Shown in pieces: positions 25,059 through 35,049 of a stretch of DNA of 64,000 bases (positions are counted from its first letter, which is position 1; each line of letters begins with the position of its first letter). Where the stretch lies: assembly GCF_006385875.1 (NCBI RefSeq), contig NZ_VFSU01000011.1, positions 372,001 through 436,000 on the forward strand, read 5' to 3'. The position numbers were made by a program, and so were the translations under genes. Below the pieces are notes generated by a model. That model made no database searches. It was not told where the DNA came from and saw only the letters and a program-made list of their open reading frames with translations. Origin of the DNA: Sandaracinobacter neustonicus. GTDB taxonomy: Bacteria; Pseudomonadota; Alphaproteobacteria; Sphingomonadales; Sphingomonadaceae.

Positions 25059-28000
25059 ACTTCGCCATCTGGTCGATCCGCAACCCGACCCCCTCCATCC
25101 TGCTGTTTTTCCTGCTGACACTGGCTGGCCTCCGCGCCTTCACCCTGCTGCCGGTGCAGGATCTGCCCGATATGTCGCTGCCGTCGGTGTCGGTCGTCGC
25201 GATGCTGCCGGGCGCGACGCCTGCGCAACTGGAAACGGAAATCGCGCGGCCCATCGAGGACAGCCTCGCGGGAATCGATGGCATGCGCCACCTCACCACC
25301 TCGGTCACCGATGGCACCGTCCGCATCGAGGCAGGGTTCGATCTGGAAAAGCCGCTGTCCGACGCGCTGATCCAGACTAAGGATGCAGTCGACAGCATCC
25401 GTTCGGACCTGCCCGCCGACATGCTGCACCCCACCGTCAGCGCCGTCACCTTCGCCGCCGCCCCCGTGCTGGTCTATGCCGTCACCTCCGCGCAAATGGA
25501 CGAAGCGGAACTGTCGTGGTTCATCGACGACAGGCTGACCAAGGCCGTCCGCGCCGTTCCGGGCGTGGGCAGGGTGGAGCGGCTGGGCGGGGTGCAGCGC
25601 GAGGTGCGCGTGACCGTCGATCCCGTGCGCCTTGCAGCTATGGGCGTCACGGCGGTGGACGTTTCGCGCGCGCTGAGGCGGATGCAGCAGCAATCCTCCG
25701 GCGGGCGCGGGCAATTGGGCGGCGCGGAACAGTCGGTGCGCACACTGGCGCTGGCGGGGCAGGCATCCGAACTGGCGGCGTTGCCCATTGTGCTGGCCGA
25801 CGGGCGACGGGTCCGACTGGATCAGGTCGCCACCGTGGCGGACAGCGCAGCGGATCGCACGCAGGCGGCGCTGCTGAACGGCAAGTCCGTCGTCGGCTTC
25901 CGGGTGTTCCGGGCGCGGGGCGCAGGGGAAACCGAGGTCGCCGAAGGCGTGGTCGCCGCGCTGGACAAGCTGAAGCGCGACCATCCCGGCCTCGTGCTGA
26001 TCCCGGCGGGCGGTTCGGTCGATTACACCGTCGAGCAATATGAAGGCTCGATGGGGATGCTCTATGAGGGCGCGTTCCTTGCCATCCTCGTCGTCTGGCT
26101 GTTCCTGAAGGACTGGCGCGCCACGCTGATCGCCGCGACCGCGCTGCCGCTCTCCATTCTGCCCACATTCGCCGCGATGCAATGGCTGGGCTATTCGCTC
26201 AACACCCTCACTTTGCTGGCGCTTTCGGCCGTTGTCGGCATCCTTGTCGATGATGCCATCGTGGAGGTGGAGAATATCGAGCGCCACCGGCGCACAGGGA
26301 AACCCGTCGTGCAGGCGACGGAAGAGGCTGTCTCTGAAATCGCCAGGGCGGTGATCGCGACGACCATGACGCTGGTGGCGGTGTTCCTGCCCACGGCGAT
26401 GATGTCGGGCTTCGCCGGCCTCATCTTCAAGCCGTTTGGCTGGACTGCGGTGATCGCGGTGCTGGCCTCGCTGCTGGTCGCCCGCCTGCTGACGCCGATG
26501 CTGGCCGCTGCCTTCCTGAAGGGCGCGCCCGCCACCGAAGTGGAGGACGGGCCGGTGATGCGCCACTATCTTCGCGCCGTGCACTGGTCCCTCACGCATC
26601 GCGGGGCCACCATTGCTGCGACGCTGATATTTCTCGCTGCGTCTGTTGCGCTGGTGCCGCTGATCCCCACGGGGTTCCTGCCGGCCGATGACCGCAGCAT
26701 GACCGAACTCTCCATCGAACTGCCGCCGGGCAGCGCCTTGCAGGCCACCGCTCAGGTCGCCGAGGAGGTCCGGCTTGCGCTGAAAACCGTTCCGGGCATC
26801 GAAAGCGTTTTCACCGTGGTCGGAGAGGCCGAAGCCGATGGCGACGCGGTGGGGGAAGTCCGCCGCGCCGCGCTGACCTTGCTGCTGAAACCGCGCGGTT
26901 CAAGGCCAACGAAATCGGAAATCGAGACCGCCGTGCGGGAGCGGCTGGCCAGTATCCCCGGTGCGCGATTTGCGGTGGGCGACGGCGGCAGCGGCCAGCT
27001 GGAACTGGTGCTGGCGGGCAGCGACTCCCGCGCGCTCACAGCCACCGCCCAACGGCTGGAGCGCGAACTGAGAGGCGTCGGCAGCCTGTCCAACATCAGC
27101 TCCACCGCCAGCCTCGACCGGCCGGAAATCGTCATCCGGCCCGATCTGCAACGCGCGGCCGAACGCGGTGTCAGCACCGAGGAACTGGGCGAAGTGGTGC
27201 GCATCGCCACCAGCGGCGATTTCGATGCCGACGTCGCCCGGCTGAACCTCGACAACCGGCAGATTTTCATCCGCACCCGCATCGCCGACGCGGCGCGACA
27301 GGATATCGACGCCATCGCCAGCCTGCGTGTGGGCGGCCGCGACGGGCTGCTGCCGCTTTCCAGTATCGCCGATATCACCATCGAGAGCGGCCCGTCGCGC
27401 ATCGAGCGCTACGACCGCGAGCGCACCATCCGCATCAGCGCAGACCTGAACGGCATGGCCGAGGGCGATGCGCTGGCCCGTGTGGATGCCCTGTCGGCCG
27501 TTCGCGCCAAGCCATCCGGCATCGCCCTGATCCCGGCGGGCGGGGCGGAAATCGGCGAGGAACTGGCAAGCGGCTTCGTCACCGCGCTGATCGCGGGCAT
27601 ATTGTGCATCTATTGCGTGCTGGTGCTGCTGTTCCGCGATTTTCTGCAACCGGTCACCATCCTGTCGGCGATCCCGCTCTCGGTCGGCGGCGCGTTTCTG
27701 GCGTTGCTGCTGGCGGGCAGTTCGCTGAACATGCCCGCGATGATCGGCCTCGTGATGCTGATGGGTATCGTCACCAAGAATTCGATCCTGCTCGTCGAAT
27801 ACGCCATCCTTGGCATCCGCGAACGCAGGATGACCCGCCATGACGCCCTGACAGACGCCTGCCACAAACGCGCCCGCCCCATCCTCATGACCAGCGTGGC
27901 GATGATCGCGGGCATGCTGCCGATTGCGCTGGGTTACGGCGCAGACGCCAGCTTCCGCCAGCCGATGGCGATCGCCGTGATCGGCGGGCTGATCACCTCC

Positions 28001-28108
28001 ACTTTCCTCAGCCTGCTGGTGGTGCCGGTGGCCTTCACATTCGTGGACGACTTCGAACGATCGCTGCGCGGCATGCTGCGGCCCTTGGGCAGTATTTCCA
28101 CACCCTGA
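25055..28108 (+). CDS. RND multidrug efflux pump inner-membrane subunit (AcrB/MexF-like)
   Basis: 1017 aa, full length for the HAE-1/MdtB-type group. The N-terminal TM1 (PTPSILLFFLLTLAGLRAFT) is followed by a periplasmic porter domain, TM2-TM6 with the proton-relay DD in VGILVDDAIVEVENIERH, a second porter domain, and TM7-12 including the relay region GIVTKNSILLVEYA. It shares a 4-nt overlap with the adaptor gene. It extrudes hydrophobic drugs using proton influx. The TM4 DD pair and the C-terminal Lys are intact, so it is probably functional; the substrate range is not predictable. Confidence 0.95.
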   Translation: MNFAIWSIRNPTPSILLFFLLTLAGLRAFTLLPVQDLPDMSLPSVSVVAMLPGATPAQLETEIARPIEDSLAGIDGMRHLTTSVTDGTVRIEAGFDLEKPLSDALIQTKDAVDSIRSDLPADMLHPTVSAVTFAAAPVLVYAVTSAQMDEAELSWFIDDRLTKAVRAVPGVGRVERLGGVQREVRVTVDPVRLAAMGVTAVDVSRALRRMQQQSSGGRGQLGGAEQSVRTLALAGQASELAALPIVLADGRRVRLDQVATVADSAADRTQAALLNGKSVVGFRVFRARGAGETEVAEGVVAALDKLKRDHPGLVLIPAGGSVDYTVEQYEGSMGMLYEGAFLAILVVWLFLKDWRATLIAATALPLSILPTFAAMQWLGYSLNTLTLLALSAVVGILVDDAIVEVENIERHRRTGKPVVQATEEAVSEIARAVIATTMTLVAVFLPTAMMSGFAGLIFKPFGWTAVIAVLASLLVARLLTPMLAAAFLKGAPATEVEDGPVMRHYLRAVHWSLTHRGATIAATLIFLAASVALVPLIPTGFLPADDRSMTELSIELPPGSALQATAQVAEEVRLALKTVPGIESVFTVVGEAEADGDAVGEVRRAALTLLLKPRGSRPTKSEIETAVRERLASIPGARFAVGDGGSGQLELVLAGSDSRALTATAQRLERELRGVGSLSNISSTASLDRPEIVIRPDLQRAAERGVSTEELGEVVRIATSGDFDADVARLNLDNRQIFIRTRIADAARQDIDAIASLRVGGRDGLLPLSSIADITIESGPSRIERYDRERTIRISADLNGMAEGDALARVDALSAVRAKPSGIALIPAGGAEIGEELASGFVTALIAGILCIYCVLVLLFRDFLQPVTILSAIPLSVGGAFLALLLAGSSLNMPAMIGLVMLMGIVTKNSILLVEYAILGIRERRMTRHDALTDACHKRARPILMTSVAMIAGMLPIALGYGADASFRQPMAIAVIGGLITSTFLSLLVVPVAFTFVDDFERSLRGMLRPLGSISTP

Positions 28109-28154
28109 TTTCGGCGCGCGCTGCCTGCGCGCCTCACCGGGCGAAGTCGCTGGC

Positions 28155-28937
28155 CTAATCGTAAAGCGCGACGAGCTGGCGGGCTTCCAGAATGGGCGCG
28201 CCGTCGGCGGTCCACATGCGGGTCAGCTGCACAGAGGTGCCGTCCTGCACATGGGTGCTGCTGGTTTGGGTGAGCAGCCAGTCCGTGGGCGGGGGAGGTT
28301 CGGCGAACAGGTCGATGCTCCAGTTGACGGTGCTGATGGGGGCGGGTTGCGCGAAGATGGGAAACACGGCCGGGGGCGAGGCGTCTGCCAGTGCGACCAG
28401 CGCGGCTTCATCGTGCGGAGCCGCGTTCTTGTGGCGCAGCCAGAGCAGCAATTCCGGGCGCGCCGCGCCTGAAAAGGGGATGCCGCCGCCTACGAAGCGA
28501 CCGTCGAAGTTGCTGGTGCTGCGCGGCGCGCCGGGGGCGTCGAACAGGGCAAAGCCCTTGTCCGGCGGCGGCGCGGTCGGGGCGGGCAGATCCTGAAAGC
28601 TGTGCCGGGATTGGCGTGGCGCGGCGAATGTCAGCAAGGCTCGCGCGGACAAGGCACCGTCGGCCATCACATCCACCGACACGAAGCTGGCCGAACGGCC
28701 TTGGCGCAGCAGCTGCGGGTGCAGCGAAACCGGACCGGCGGCAGGCCCGACAAAGACGAATTGCGCAGACCGCAGCGGCGGCAGCCCCGGCAATTCCGCG
28801 CGCGCGGCGGCAACGGACAGTGCGCCGATTAGCCCGCCGTAAATGGTGCGGCCCTGCAGCCAGTTCTCGTCCGCCGTCGCCAGATAAGCGTCTTCGGATC
28901 GGGAGAGAGCGGCGAGGGTGTGGAGCAGGGGTGTCAT
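28155..28937 (-). CDS. Acyl-CoA thioesterase-like protein (TesB-type double hotdog)
   Basis: 260 aa. Two hotdog modules can be read: the N-terminal half (NWLQGRTIYGGLIGALSVAA, RSAQFVFVGPAAGPVSLHPQ, GRSASFVSVDVM) and the C-terminal half (STVNWSIDLFAEPPPPTDWL, GTSVQLTRMWTADGAPILEA). This is the layout of 4HBT_3/TesB-like thioesterases that hydrolyse acyl-CoA. It stands alone between the RND gene and the MITE. The substrate chain length is unknown. Confidence 0.85.
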   Translation of the reverse strand: MTPLLHTLAALSRSEDAYLATADENWLQGRTIYGGLIGALSVAAARAELPGLPPLRSAQFVFVGPAAGPVSLHPQLLRQGRSASFVSVDVMADGALSARALLTFAAPRQSRHSFQDLPAPTAPPPDKGFALFDAPGAPRSTSNFDGRFVGGGIPFSGAARPELLLWLRHKNAAPHDEAALVALADASPPAVFPIFAQPAPISTVNWSIDLFAEPPPPTDWLLTQTSSTHVQDGTSVQLTRMWTADGAPILEARQLVALYD

Positions 28938-28980
28938 CGAAAACGGTTGATATCAGCATCCGCCCGACGGTGGGAAGCGG

Positions 28981-29147
28981 TTAGAGCCCGTTTGGGAATT
29001 CGGCAGTTGAGGGCCTGCGAGGGCTTTTTCGTGCTGGCGAGGAGCGGAATACGGCGCGATGCGGAGCCATCGAGCCGTGTTTCGCGACGAAGCCAGCGCG
29101 GAAAAGACCCGCAGAACCGACCTGCCGAATTCCCAAACGGGCTCTTA
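28981..29147. mobile_element. MITE-like element with IS5-type ends and TTA target duplication
   Basis: Perfect 22-bp terminal inverted repeats lie at 28984-29005 (begins GAGCCCGTTTGGG) and 29123-29144. The identity continues imperfectly inward, so the 161-bp element can fold almost completely on itself. TTA at 28981-28983 and 29145-29147 is a 3-bp target duplication (T-N-A), as made by some IS5-family transposases. There is no transposase gene, so it is non-autonomous. The right-hand TTA is the complement of the TAA stop of the neighbouring gene. Confidence 0.8.
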
Positions 29148-29885
29148 GAACACCGCCGCGATATCCGCTGCCTCGTCGCCTTCGCGCGCGGTTTTCAGAT
29201 GGCGATAGAGGGTGGCTGCCAATACCGGAACCAAGATGGCCCAGAGCATCCCCGCAAACACGCTCGTGAACGGGCCTGCCCATTCCGATATTCTCTGGGC
29301 GGCGGTCTGCAAGCCGGACGCCAGCGCGGCCGCCACGAACACCATCAGCATCAGCAAAAACACCCGCCAGCGCGACCCGCGCGTGAGATTGCGGCTGCGC
29401 GATAGTGCGGCGCGAATGCCCGGCCGTTCCGCGACATAGGCGGCATCTGCCACCCACAGCATGGTATAGACCATCAACCCGGGCACGTAGAGCAGGACAG
29501 CAGCCATTATCGACAGAAAATAAACAAGAAACCGCACGCCCAGCATGGGCAGGAACAGCCGCACTCCCATGCGCAGCGCCTCGGCCACGCCTGTTTGATG
29601 CCCGCGCTGGCGTTCCAGCGTGAAGAACAGGGTGCCGACAAAGCAGAGGTGGGCGATCGCCAGCGTGATCAGAGACACGGATGATGCAAGCGAGCCGGTG
29701 ATAGACGTGAACACCAGCTCCGGCTTTTCCTGCAGTCCCAGAGACTTCTGCACGACTGCCAATGCGACAGCCGCCAGCAGCGAAGGCGCACTGATCAGCA
29801 GCAGCGGTCGCCATTGGGCGCGGAGGAAGCCGAAGGTGTCGCCCAGAACGTCGCCAACCCGCACAGGCTCTGAAAGATACGCCAT
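29145..29885 (-). CDS. Polytopic membrane protein (glycerophosphodiester-phosphodiesterase membrane-domain-like)
   Basis: 246 aa with about six TM helices. The opening VRVGDVLGDTFGFLRAQWRP and the ARAL-type SRSRNLTRGSRWRVFLLMLM segment after AAYVAERPGIRAAL are typical of the DUF975/YciC-like and glycerophosphoryl-diester-phosphodiesterase membrane-domain families. It is divergent from the DUF4129-like gene 125 bp away, with which it may share regulation. Its TAA stop coincides with the MITE target duplication, so the coding sequence is intact despite the insertion. Confidence 0.75.
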   Translation of the reverse strand: MAYLSEPVRVGDVLGDTFGFLRAQWRPLLLISAPSLLAAVALAVVQKSLGLQEKPELVFTSITGSLASSVSLITLAIAHLCFVGTLFFTLERQRGHQTGVAEALRMGVRLFLPMLGVRFLVYFLSIMAAVLLYVPGLMVYTMLWVADAAYVAERPGIRAALSRSRNLTRGSRWRVFLLMLMVFVAAALASGLQTAAQRISEWAGPFTSVFAGMLWAILVPVLAATLYRHLKTAREGDEAADIAAVF

Positions 29886-30010
29886 GAGACCGCTGTGAGA
29901 CCCTTGTTACACTGTGTTGCGGGCCATGATTTCGTGCCCGCGCGGGTTTGTCCAGCACTTGCGGATGGCGGCCCGCTCTTCCATGATGCGGTTCTTGTAT
30001 AAGGGAAGCG

Positions 30011-30619
30011 TTGGCCGGCACAGTGGCGGAATTCGACGAGCGCTACGAGAAACTGCTGGCCGCTGGCGATATCCAGACCAGTATGGAGCCATTCGTCCAG
30101 CCGGAGCCTCCGGCCTGGCTGAAGTGGCTTGCGCGGTTTCTGGGCGAATATGGCGAGATCGTCGCCTATGTCGGGCTGGCGCTGGGCGCGTTGTTGCTGC
30201 TGTGGCTGTTGGTGCCTGCGCTGCGGGCGATGGTGTGGCGGCTGCCGCTGTTTCGCCGCAAGGCGGCGGCGGACGAGCCAGACGAAGGCTGGCGGCCGGA
30301 TGAGGCAGGCGCGCGGGCGCTGCTGGCGGAGGCGGACAGCCTCGCCGAAAGCGGCCGCTTTGGTGAGGCCGTGCATGCCTTGCTGCTGAAATGTCTGGAG
30401 GAACTGGAGCGGCTGCGCCCCGGCCTGCTGCGCCCGGCGCTGACAAGCCGGGAAATCGCCCGCGCGCCCGCCTTGCCCGCGAGCCCGCGCACGGCCCTGT
30501 CTGCCATCGTGGCGACGGTGGAGCGCGCGATCTTCGCCAGCCGCCCCATCTCACAGGCGGATTGGGATGTGTGCCGCGACGCCTATGGCCGCTTCGTTAC
30601 CCGGCAGGACTGGCGATGA
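30011..30619 (+). CDS. DUF4129-like membrane protein of the MoxR operon
   Basis: 202 aa from TTG 30011 with AAGGGA upstream. One TM helix (IVAYVGLALGALLLLWLLVP) is followed by a cytosolic helical domain (ALLAEADSLAESGRFGEAVH, LRPALTSREIARAPAL, ISQADWDVCRDAYGRF), the DUF4129 pattern found next to MoxR/DUF58 genes. The stop overlaps the next ATG by 4 nt. It is the first gene of the operon. Its role is unknown but it probably belongs to the MoxR membrane complex. Confidence 0.8.
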   Translation: MAGTVAEFDERYEKLLAAGDIQTSMEPFVQPEPPAWLKWLARFLGEYGEIVAYVGLALGALLLLWLLVPALRAMVWRLPLFRRKAAADEPDEGWRPDEAGARALLAEADSLAESGRFGEAVHALLLKCLEELERLRPGLLRPALTSREIARAPALPASPRTALSAIVATVERAIFASRPISQADWDVCRDAYGRFVTRQDWR

Positions 30620-31773
30620 CGGCCCCGATCACCACCCGGCGGCTGATCGTGCTGGGCGCGATCTTCGCGCTGGCGCTGGCGGCGTTCGTGCTGCTGCTGG
30701 CCTTCACGCCTGCGCGGCTGATGGGCGGCGAAACGGCGGGATCGGCGCAGGGCAGGGCGGCCACCGGTTTCGCCGGGCTGCAACGGCTGCTGCCGCCAGC
30801 CGAAGACGGTGACCCCATCGACAGCGAAGAACTGCTGATCGTGATCCTGCCGCCGCATGGGCTGGATGCCGACACGCGGGACCTGTTGCACGAGCGGCGC
30901 ACGGGCAAGGCGACCTTGCTGGTGCTCCCCAAATGGAATGTGGTGGCCGAACCGATGCAGCCGGGCCGTGTCCGCTCCGCCGGGCTTCAGCGGCCCGCCT
31001 TTCCGGGCGAGCCGGGCGTGACGGTGGAGCAGGATGAGGCCCCCGCGAAGGGCATGCTGAAGGGGCGGGATTATATGGAGGGCTGGGATATGCAGCCCGC
31101 GCTGAAATCCCAACAGTGGCTGGAGGGGGACAATGTCATTCCGCTACTGGTGACGGCAGAGGGGCGCGCTGTCCTCGCCGAGATCGGCAACGCGGATGAA
31201 GACAAGATTCTTCTGGTGCTGGCGGACCCGGACCTGCTGAACAACCTTGCCATGGCGGATCGCAAGCGGGCGGGTGCCGCGGTGGGGCTGGTGGCCGCGC
31301 TGAACAGCACCGGCAGCGAAAGCGCCTCTGTGATCGACGCGGCCGAACTGGCCGCTGGCCGCAACCTGCTGCGCCTGCTGCTGACGCCGCCTTTCCTTGC
31401 GATGACGCTGGTGCTGCTGGCGCTGCTGCTGTTCGGCGGCTGGCAGGCGCTGATCCGCTTCGGCGCGCCGGTGGTGCCGCCGCCCGCCATCCTGCCCGGC
31501 AAGGAAGCGCTGGTGGAGAACGCTGCCGGGCTGCTGCGGATGGCGGGGCGCGAAGCGCTGGCCGCGCCGCCCTACGCCCGGCTGATCGCCCGGCAGGCCG
31601 CCGAGGAGTCGGGCATCCCGCCGATGGAAGACGCCCGGCTGTGGCCGTTGCTGGACCGCATCGGCGACGGGCGCTTCACCGAATTGGCGACTGACATGAC
31701 CAACGCCGGGCGGGCCGAGATGCCGGGGGCCGCGCAGGCGCTGTATGAGTGGAAAGAAGGGTTGAAGCAGTGA
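30616..31773 (+). CDS. DUF4350 membrane-anchored protein
   Basis: 385 aa. An N-terminal TM ([20 protein letters not shown]) is followed by a large soluble domain ([31 protein letters not shown], a GATase-like fold) and a second TM ([20 protein letters not shown]) with a cytosolic tail of helices. This is the DUF4350 layout that recurs in MoxR/DUF58 operons. Start and stop overlap their neighbours by 4 nt, so expression is coupled. Confidence 0.85.
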   Translation: MTAPITTRRLIVLGAIFALALAAFVLLLAFTPARLMGGETAGSAQGRAATGFAGLQRLLPPAEDGDPIDSEELLIVILPPHGLDADTRDLLHERRTGKATLLVLPKWNVVAEPMQPGRVRSAGLQRPAFPGEPGVTVEQDEAPAKGMLKGRDYMEGWDMQPALKSQQWLEGDNVIPLLVTAEGRAVLAEIGNADEDKILLVLADPDLLNNLAMADRKRAGAAVGLVAALNSTGSESASVIDAAELAAGRNLLRLLLTPPFLAMTLVLLALLLFGGWQALIRFGAPVVPPPAILPGKEALVENAAGLLRMAGREALAAPPYARLIARQAAEESGIPPMEDARLWPLLDRIGDGRFTELATDMTNAGRAEMPGAAQALYEWKEGLKQ

Positions 31774-32720
31774 CGATTGTTCAGGATCTGGGCGGGCGCA
31801 TCCGCGAAGCCGTCGGCCGCGCGGTGGTGGGGCAGGGCGATGCGGTGGAGCTGATGCTCGTCGCCATGCTGTCCTCCGGGCATATTCTGCTGGAGGGGCC
31901 GCCGGGCACCTCCAAGACCTTCCTTGCCCAATGTTTCGCCGCCGTGCTGGGGCTGGATTATGGCCGTATCCAGTTCACGCCGGATCTGATGCCCGGCGAT
32001 ATCATGGGCAGCAGCCTGTTCGATTTCCAGACGAGCAGCTTCCGGCTGACGAAGGGGCCGCTGTTCTGCGAACTGCTGCTGGCCGATGAAATCAACCGCA
32101 CCCCGCCGCGCACGCAGGCAGCACTGCTGGAGGCGATGCAGGAGCGCGCCGTCACGCTGGACGGCGAGACGCACAAATTGTCTGACCGCTTCATGGTGAT
32201 CGCTACGCAGAATCCCATCGAGCAGCAGGGCGTCTATCCGCTGCCCGAAGCGCAGCTGGACCGCTTCCTGTTCAAGCATGTGATGCAATGGCCGGACGAA
32301 GCCGAGGAAGAACGCATCGTCGCCACCCATGGTGCGCGGCATGGGGCGCAGCATCCGGGCGACTGGGGCATCGGCCAGCTAATCAGCCGCGCGGAGATCG
32401 AGGCGGCGTCGGCGGCAGCCATTGCCGTGCCGATGGTGGAGGAGGTGACGCGCTATGTGGTGCGGCTGATCCGCGCCACCCGCTCGGCACCCGATATAGC
32501 CGTGGGTGCGTCGCCGCGCGCGGGGGCGATGCTGGCAGCGGCGGCCCGCGCCCGCGCCGCGCTGGATGGGCGCGATTATGTGATCCCCGATGATGTGAAG
32601 GCGCTGGCCCGCCCGGCGCTGAGGCACCGGCTGATCCTCTCCCCGGCGGCGGAGATCGAGGGCAAGCTGGTGGACGAGGTGGTGGACCGGCTGATCGAGA
32701 GCGTCGAGGTGCCGCGTTGA
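31770..32720 (+). CDS. MoxR-family AAA+ ATPase
   Basis: 316 aa from GTG 31770. Walker A-like GPPGTSKT (about 45-52), Walker [12 protein letters not shown], sensor 1 IATQNP, an arginine finger region ([10 protein letters not shown]) and sensor 2 in SPRAGAML are all present. MoxR ATPases act as chaperones that help insert cofactors or activate von Willebrand-domain and DUF58 partners. The start overlaps the DUF4350 stop by 4 nt, and its TGA overlaps the TTG start of the DUF58 gene, so the partner is translated directly after it. Confidence 0.95.
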   Translation: MTIVQDLGGRIREAVGRAVVGQGDAVELMLVAMLSSGHILLEGPPGTSKTFLAQCFAAVLGLDYGRIQFTPDLMPGDIMGSSLFDFQTSSFRLTKGPLFCELLLADEINRTPPRTQAALLEAMQERAVTLDGETHKLSDRFMVIATQNPIEQQGVYPLPEAQLDRFLFKHVMQWPDEAEEERIVATHGARHGAQHPGDWGIGQLISRAEIEAASAAAIAVPMVEEVTRYVVRLIRATRSAPDIAVGASPRAGAMLAAAARARAALDGRDYVIPDDVKALARPALRHRLILSPAAEIEGKLVDEVVDRLIESVEVPR

Positions 32721-34048
32721 CGCAGATACGGCAGCAGAACCGGGCCTATCCCACGCGGCGGCTGGTGCTGCTGCTGGCGGCGCTGCTGCCGGTGGCGCTG
32801 GCGCTGGCCGTGTTCCGGCCGGCGCTGTAGCTGGCCGCGCCCGCGCTGCTGTTGCTGGTGGCGTTGCTGGCGCTGTGCGATTGGGCCTGGGCGCCCGCGC
32901 AATCGCAACTGGCGCTGGCGCTGGATCATCCGCCGGGGGTGGATGTGGGTGCGCCCCTGCGCCTTGGCGTCACAGCGCGTTTTGATCGCAACCCGCCGCG
33001 CGCCATCGAATTGTCCACGGATCGCGATCCACTGCTGGAACAGTCCGGCGGACGCGCGCGCGCGGACTTCACGGGCGATGAAGCCGCCGCCACTTTTGAC
33101 ATGCGCGCCAGCGGTCGCGGAACCGCGTTGCTGCGGCAGTTGTGGTCACGCTGGCATGGGCCGCTGGGCCTGATGTGGCGGCAACGGCGAGACGATGTGG
33201 AGGCAGGCATCGCCATCCTGCCGGACATGGCCCCCACAAGGCGCGAGGCGGCAGCCGCCATGTCGGCGCAGCATTTCGGCCAGCGGCGGCAGAACCGGCG
33301 CGGGGAGGGCGGCGAATATGAAGCGCTCACCGAATTCCGCGCGGGCATGAGCCGCCGCGCCATCGACTGGAAGCACAGCGCTCGCGCCACCCGGCTCGTC
33401 GCGCGCGAATATCGGATCGAGCGCAACCAGCAGCTGTTGCTGGTGATCGACAGTGGCCGCGCCATGTCTGAACCGATGGATGGCGTGGCGCGGGTGGACA
33501 GGGCCGTGGCCGCCGCGATGCAGATCGCCTACGCAGCGCTGAGGGATGGCGATCAGGTGGGCTTCCACGCCTTCGATTCCCGCCCGCGCGTGCAGTTGCC
33601 GCCGGTTTCCGGCCCGCGCGCTTTCACCGCCATCCGCCACGCCGCTGCCAGCGTGGCCTGTTCTGATCGGGAGGCGAACCATGTGTTCGGCCTCACCAGC
33701 ATCGCGGGCAAGCTGGGGCAGCGGGCGACGCTGCTGATCTTCACCGAATTCACCGACATGGCGGCCGCCGAACTGATGCTGGGGGCCGTGACGCCCTTGC
33801 TGCGCAAGCATCTGCTGCTGTTCGTGCTGCAGAAGGATGCGGAACTGGAAGCCGTCGCCGCCCGGCCGCCGCACGAGATCGACGATATCAGCCGCGCCGT
33901 GGCGGCGGGCGCGCTGCTGGACGAACGGCGGCTGGTGATTGCCCGGCTGCGCCGGATGGGCGCGGAGGTGGTGGAGGCCCCGGCCGGAGAGGCAGGAACG
34001 CGCGCGATCGAACGCTATCTGCAACTGAAGCAGCGGGGGCGGGTATGA
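32717..34048 (+). pseudogene. DUF58 protein gene with an in-frame TAG at codon 38
   Basis: The 444-codon frame from TTG 32717 begins with the expected N-terminal TM segment, but codon 38 is TAG (32828-32830), between AVFRPAL and LAAPALLLLVALL, where the family would have a residue such as Trp (TGG). Downstream the frame is open to 34048 and shows typical DUF58 features: FRAGMSRRAIDWKHSARATR and LLLVIDSGRAMSEPMD (a MIDAS-like site). Translation might restart at an internal TTG/GTG (about 32852), giving a protein lacking part of its membrane anchor. It could also be a sequencing error; otherwise the gene is impaired. Confidence 0.75.
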
Positions 34049-35049
34049 CGGAGGCGTTCCAGCGCCCGGTGGACGGGATGACGGGCTTCCGCGCCGCGCA
34101 CGAGCCGGGCTGGCGGCGGCTGGCCGACATCGTGGCGCTGGCAGAGCGCAAATCGGTGAAAGCGCTGCCGGACGAGGATCTGATGGCGCTGCCCTTGCTC
34201 TATCGCGAGCTGCTGTCGTCGCTCTCCGTGGCGCGCGAGGCTTCGCTGGATCGCTCGCTGATCGGCTGGCTGGAGCAGCTGGCGGCGCGCAGCTACCTGC
34301 TGATCTATGGCGTGCGCACCGGGATCATGGCGCGGCTGGGCGAATTCTTTGCCCGAGACCTGCCGCGATCCGTCCGTGCGCTGTGGCGCGAAATCGCCGT
34401 GGCGGCGCTGCTGCTGGCGGTGGGCACGCTGGCGGGCTGGTTGCTGGTGGCGCAGGATCCGGGCTGGTATCAGCGGCTGATGCCCGCCGATCTGGGCGGC
34501 GGCCGCAGCTTCAGTTCCAGCAAGGCGGAACTGGAAGCCGTGCTGGGCGGGCATGACAGGGGCCTGCTGGCCTTTTCCACCATGTTGTTCACCCACAACA
34601 GCAAGGTCGCGATCCTGTGCTTCGCGCTGGGCTTCCTGCTGGGCATCCCCACCATCCTGATGCTGGTGATGCAGGGCGTGACGACGGGCGCGCTGTTCGC
34701 GCTCTATGCCAGCCACGGGCTGACGCTGGAGTTGCTGGCGTGGATCATGATCCACGGCACCACCGAAATCCTCGCCATCCTGCTGGCGGGCGGGGCCGGG
34801 ATCAGGATCGGCCTTGCCGCCCTGTTCCCGGGAGAGCGCAGCCGGATGGATTCCATTCGTGCGGCGGGCCGCACCGGCGGCACGGTGATGGCAGGCGTGG
34901 TGCTGATGCTGTTGCTGGCGGGCGTGATCGAAGGGGTGGGGCGGCAGACCATCACCGATATGGGCGCGCGGCTGATCATCGGCGGCACGCTGCTGGCGCT
35001 GTGGCTGGGCTATTTCACCTTCGGCGGGCGCAGCGATGGCGCGCGCTGA
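34045..35049 (+). CDS. SpoIIM-like (DUF95) membrane protein
   Basis: 334 aa. A cytosolic N-terminal helical region (about 1-110) precedes five or so TM helices with the family's core FTHNSKVAILCFALGFLLGI and LLAWIMIHGTTEILAILLAG, followed by GERSRMDSIRAAGR. This matches stage II sporulation protein M homologues, which in non-sporing bacteria travel with MoxR, DUF58 and RDD genes. It overlaps the DUF58 gene by 4 nt and the RDD gene by 14 nt. Its function in this group is unknown. Confidence 0.92.
   Translation: MTEAFQRPVDGMTGFRAAHEPGWRRLADIVALAERKSVKALPDEDLMALPLLYRELLSSLSVAREASLDRSLIGWLEQLAARSYLLIYGVRTGIMARLGEFFARDLPRSVRALWREIAVAALLLAVGTLAGWLLVAQDPGWYQRLMPADLGGGRSFSSSKAELEAVLGGHDRGLLAFSTMLFTHNSKVAILCFALGFLLGIPTILMLVMQGVTTGALFALYASHGLTLELLAWIMIHGTTEILAILLAGGAGIRIGLAALFPGERSRMDSIRAAGRTGGTVMAGVVLMLLLAGVIEGVGRQTITDMGARLIIGGTLLALWLGYFTFGGRSDGAR

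Noticed and set aside
28981-30021. 346-codon minus-strand frame covering the MITE and the membrane-protein gene
   Set aside because: It is an out-of-frame reading. The 246-aa frame 29145-29885 has the TM helices and family-like motifs.
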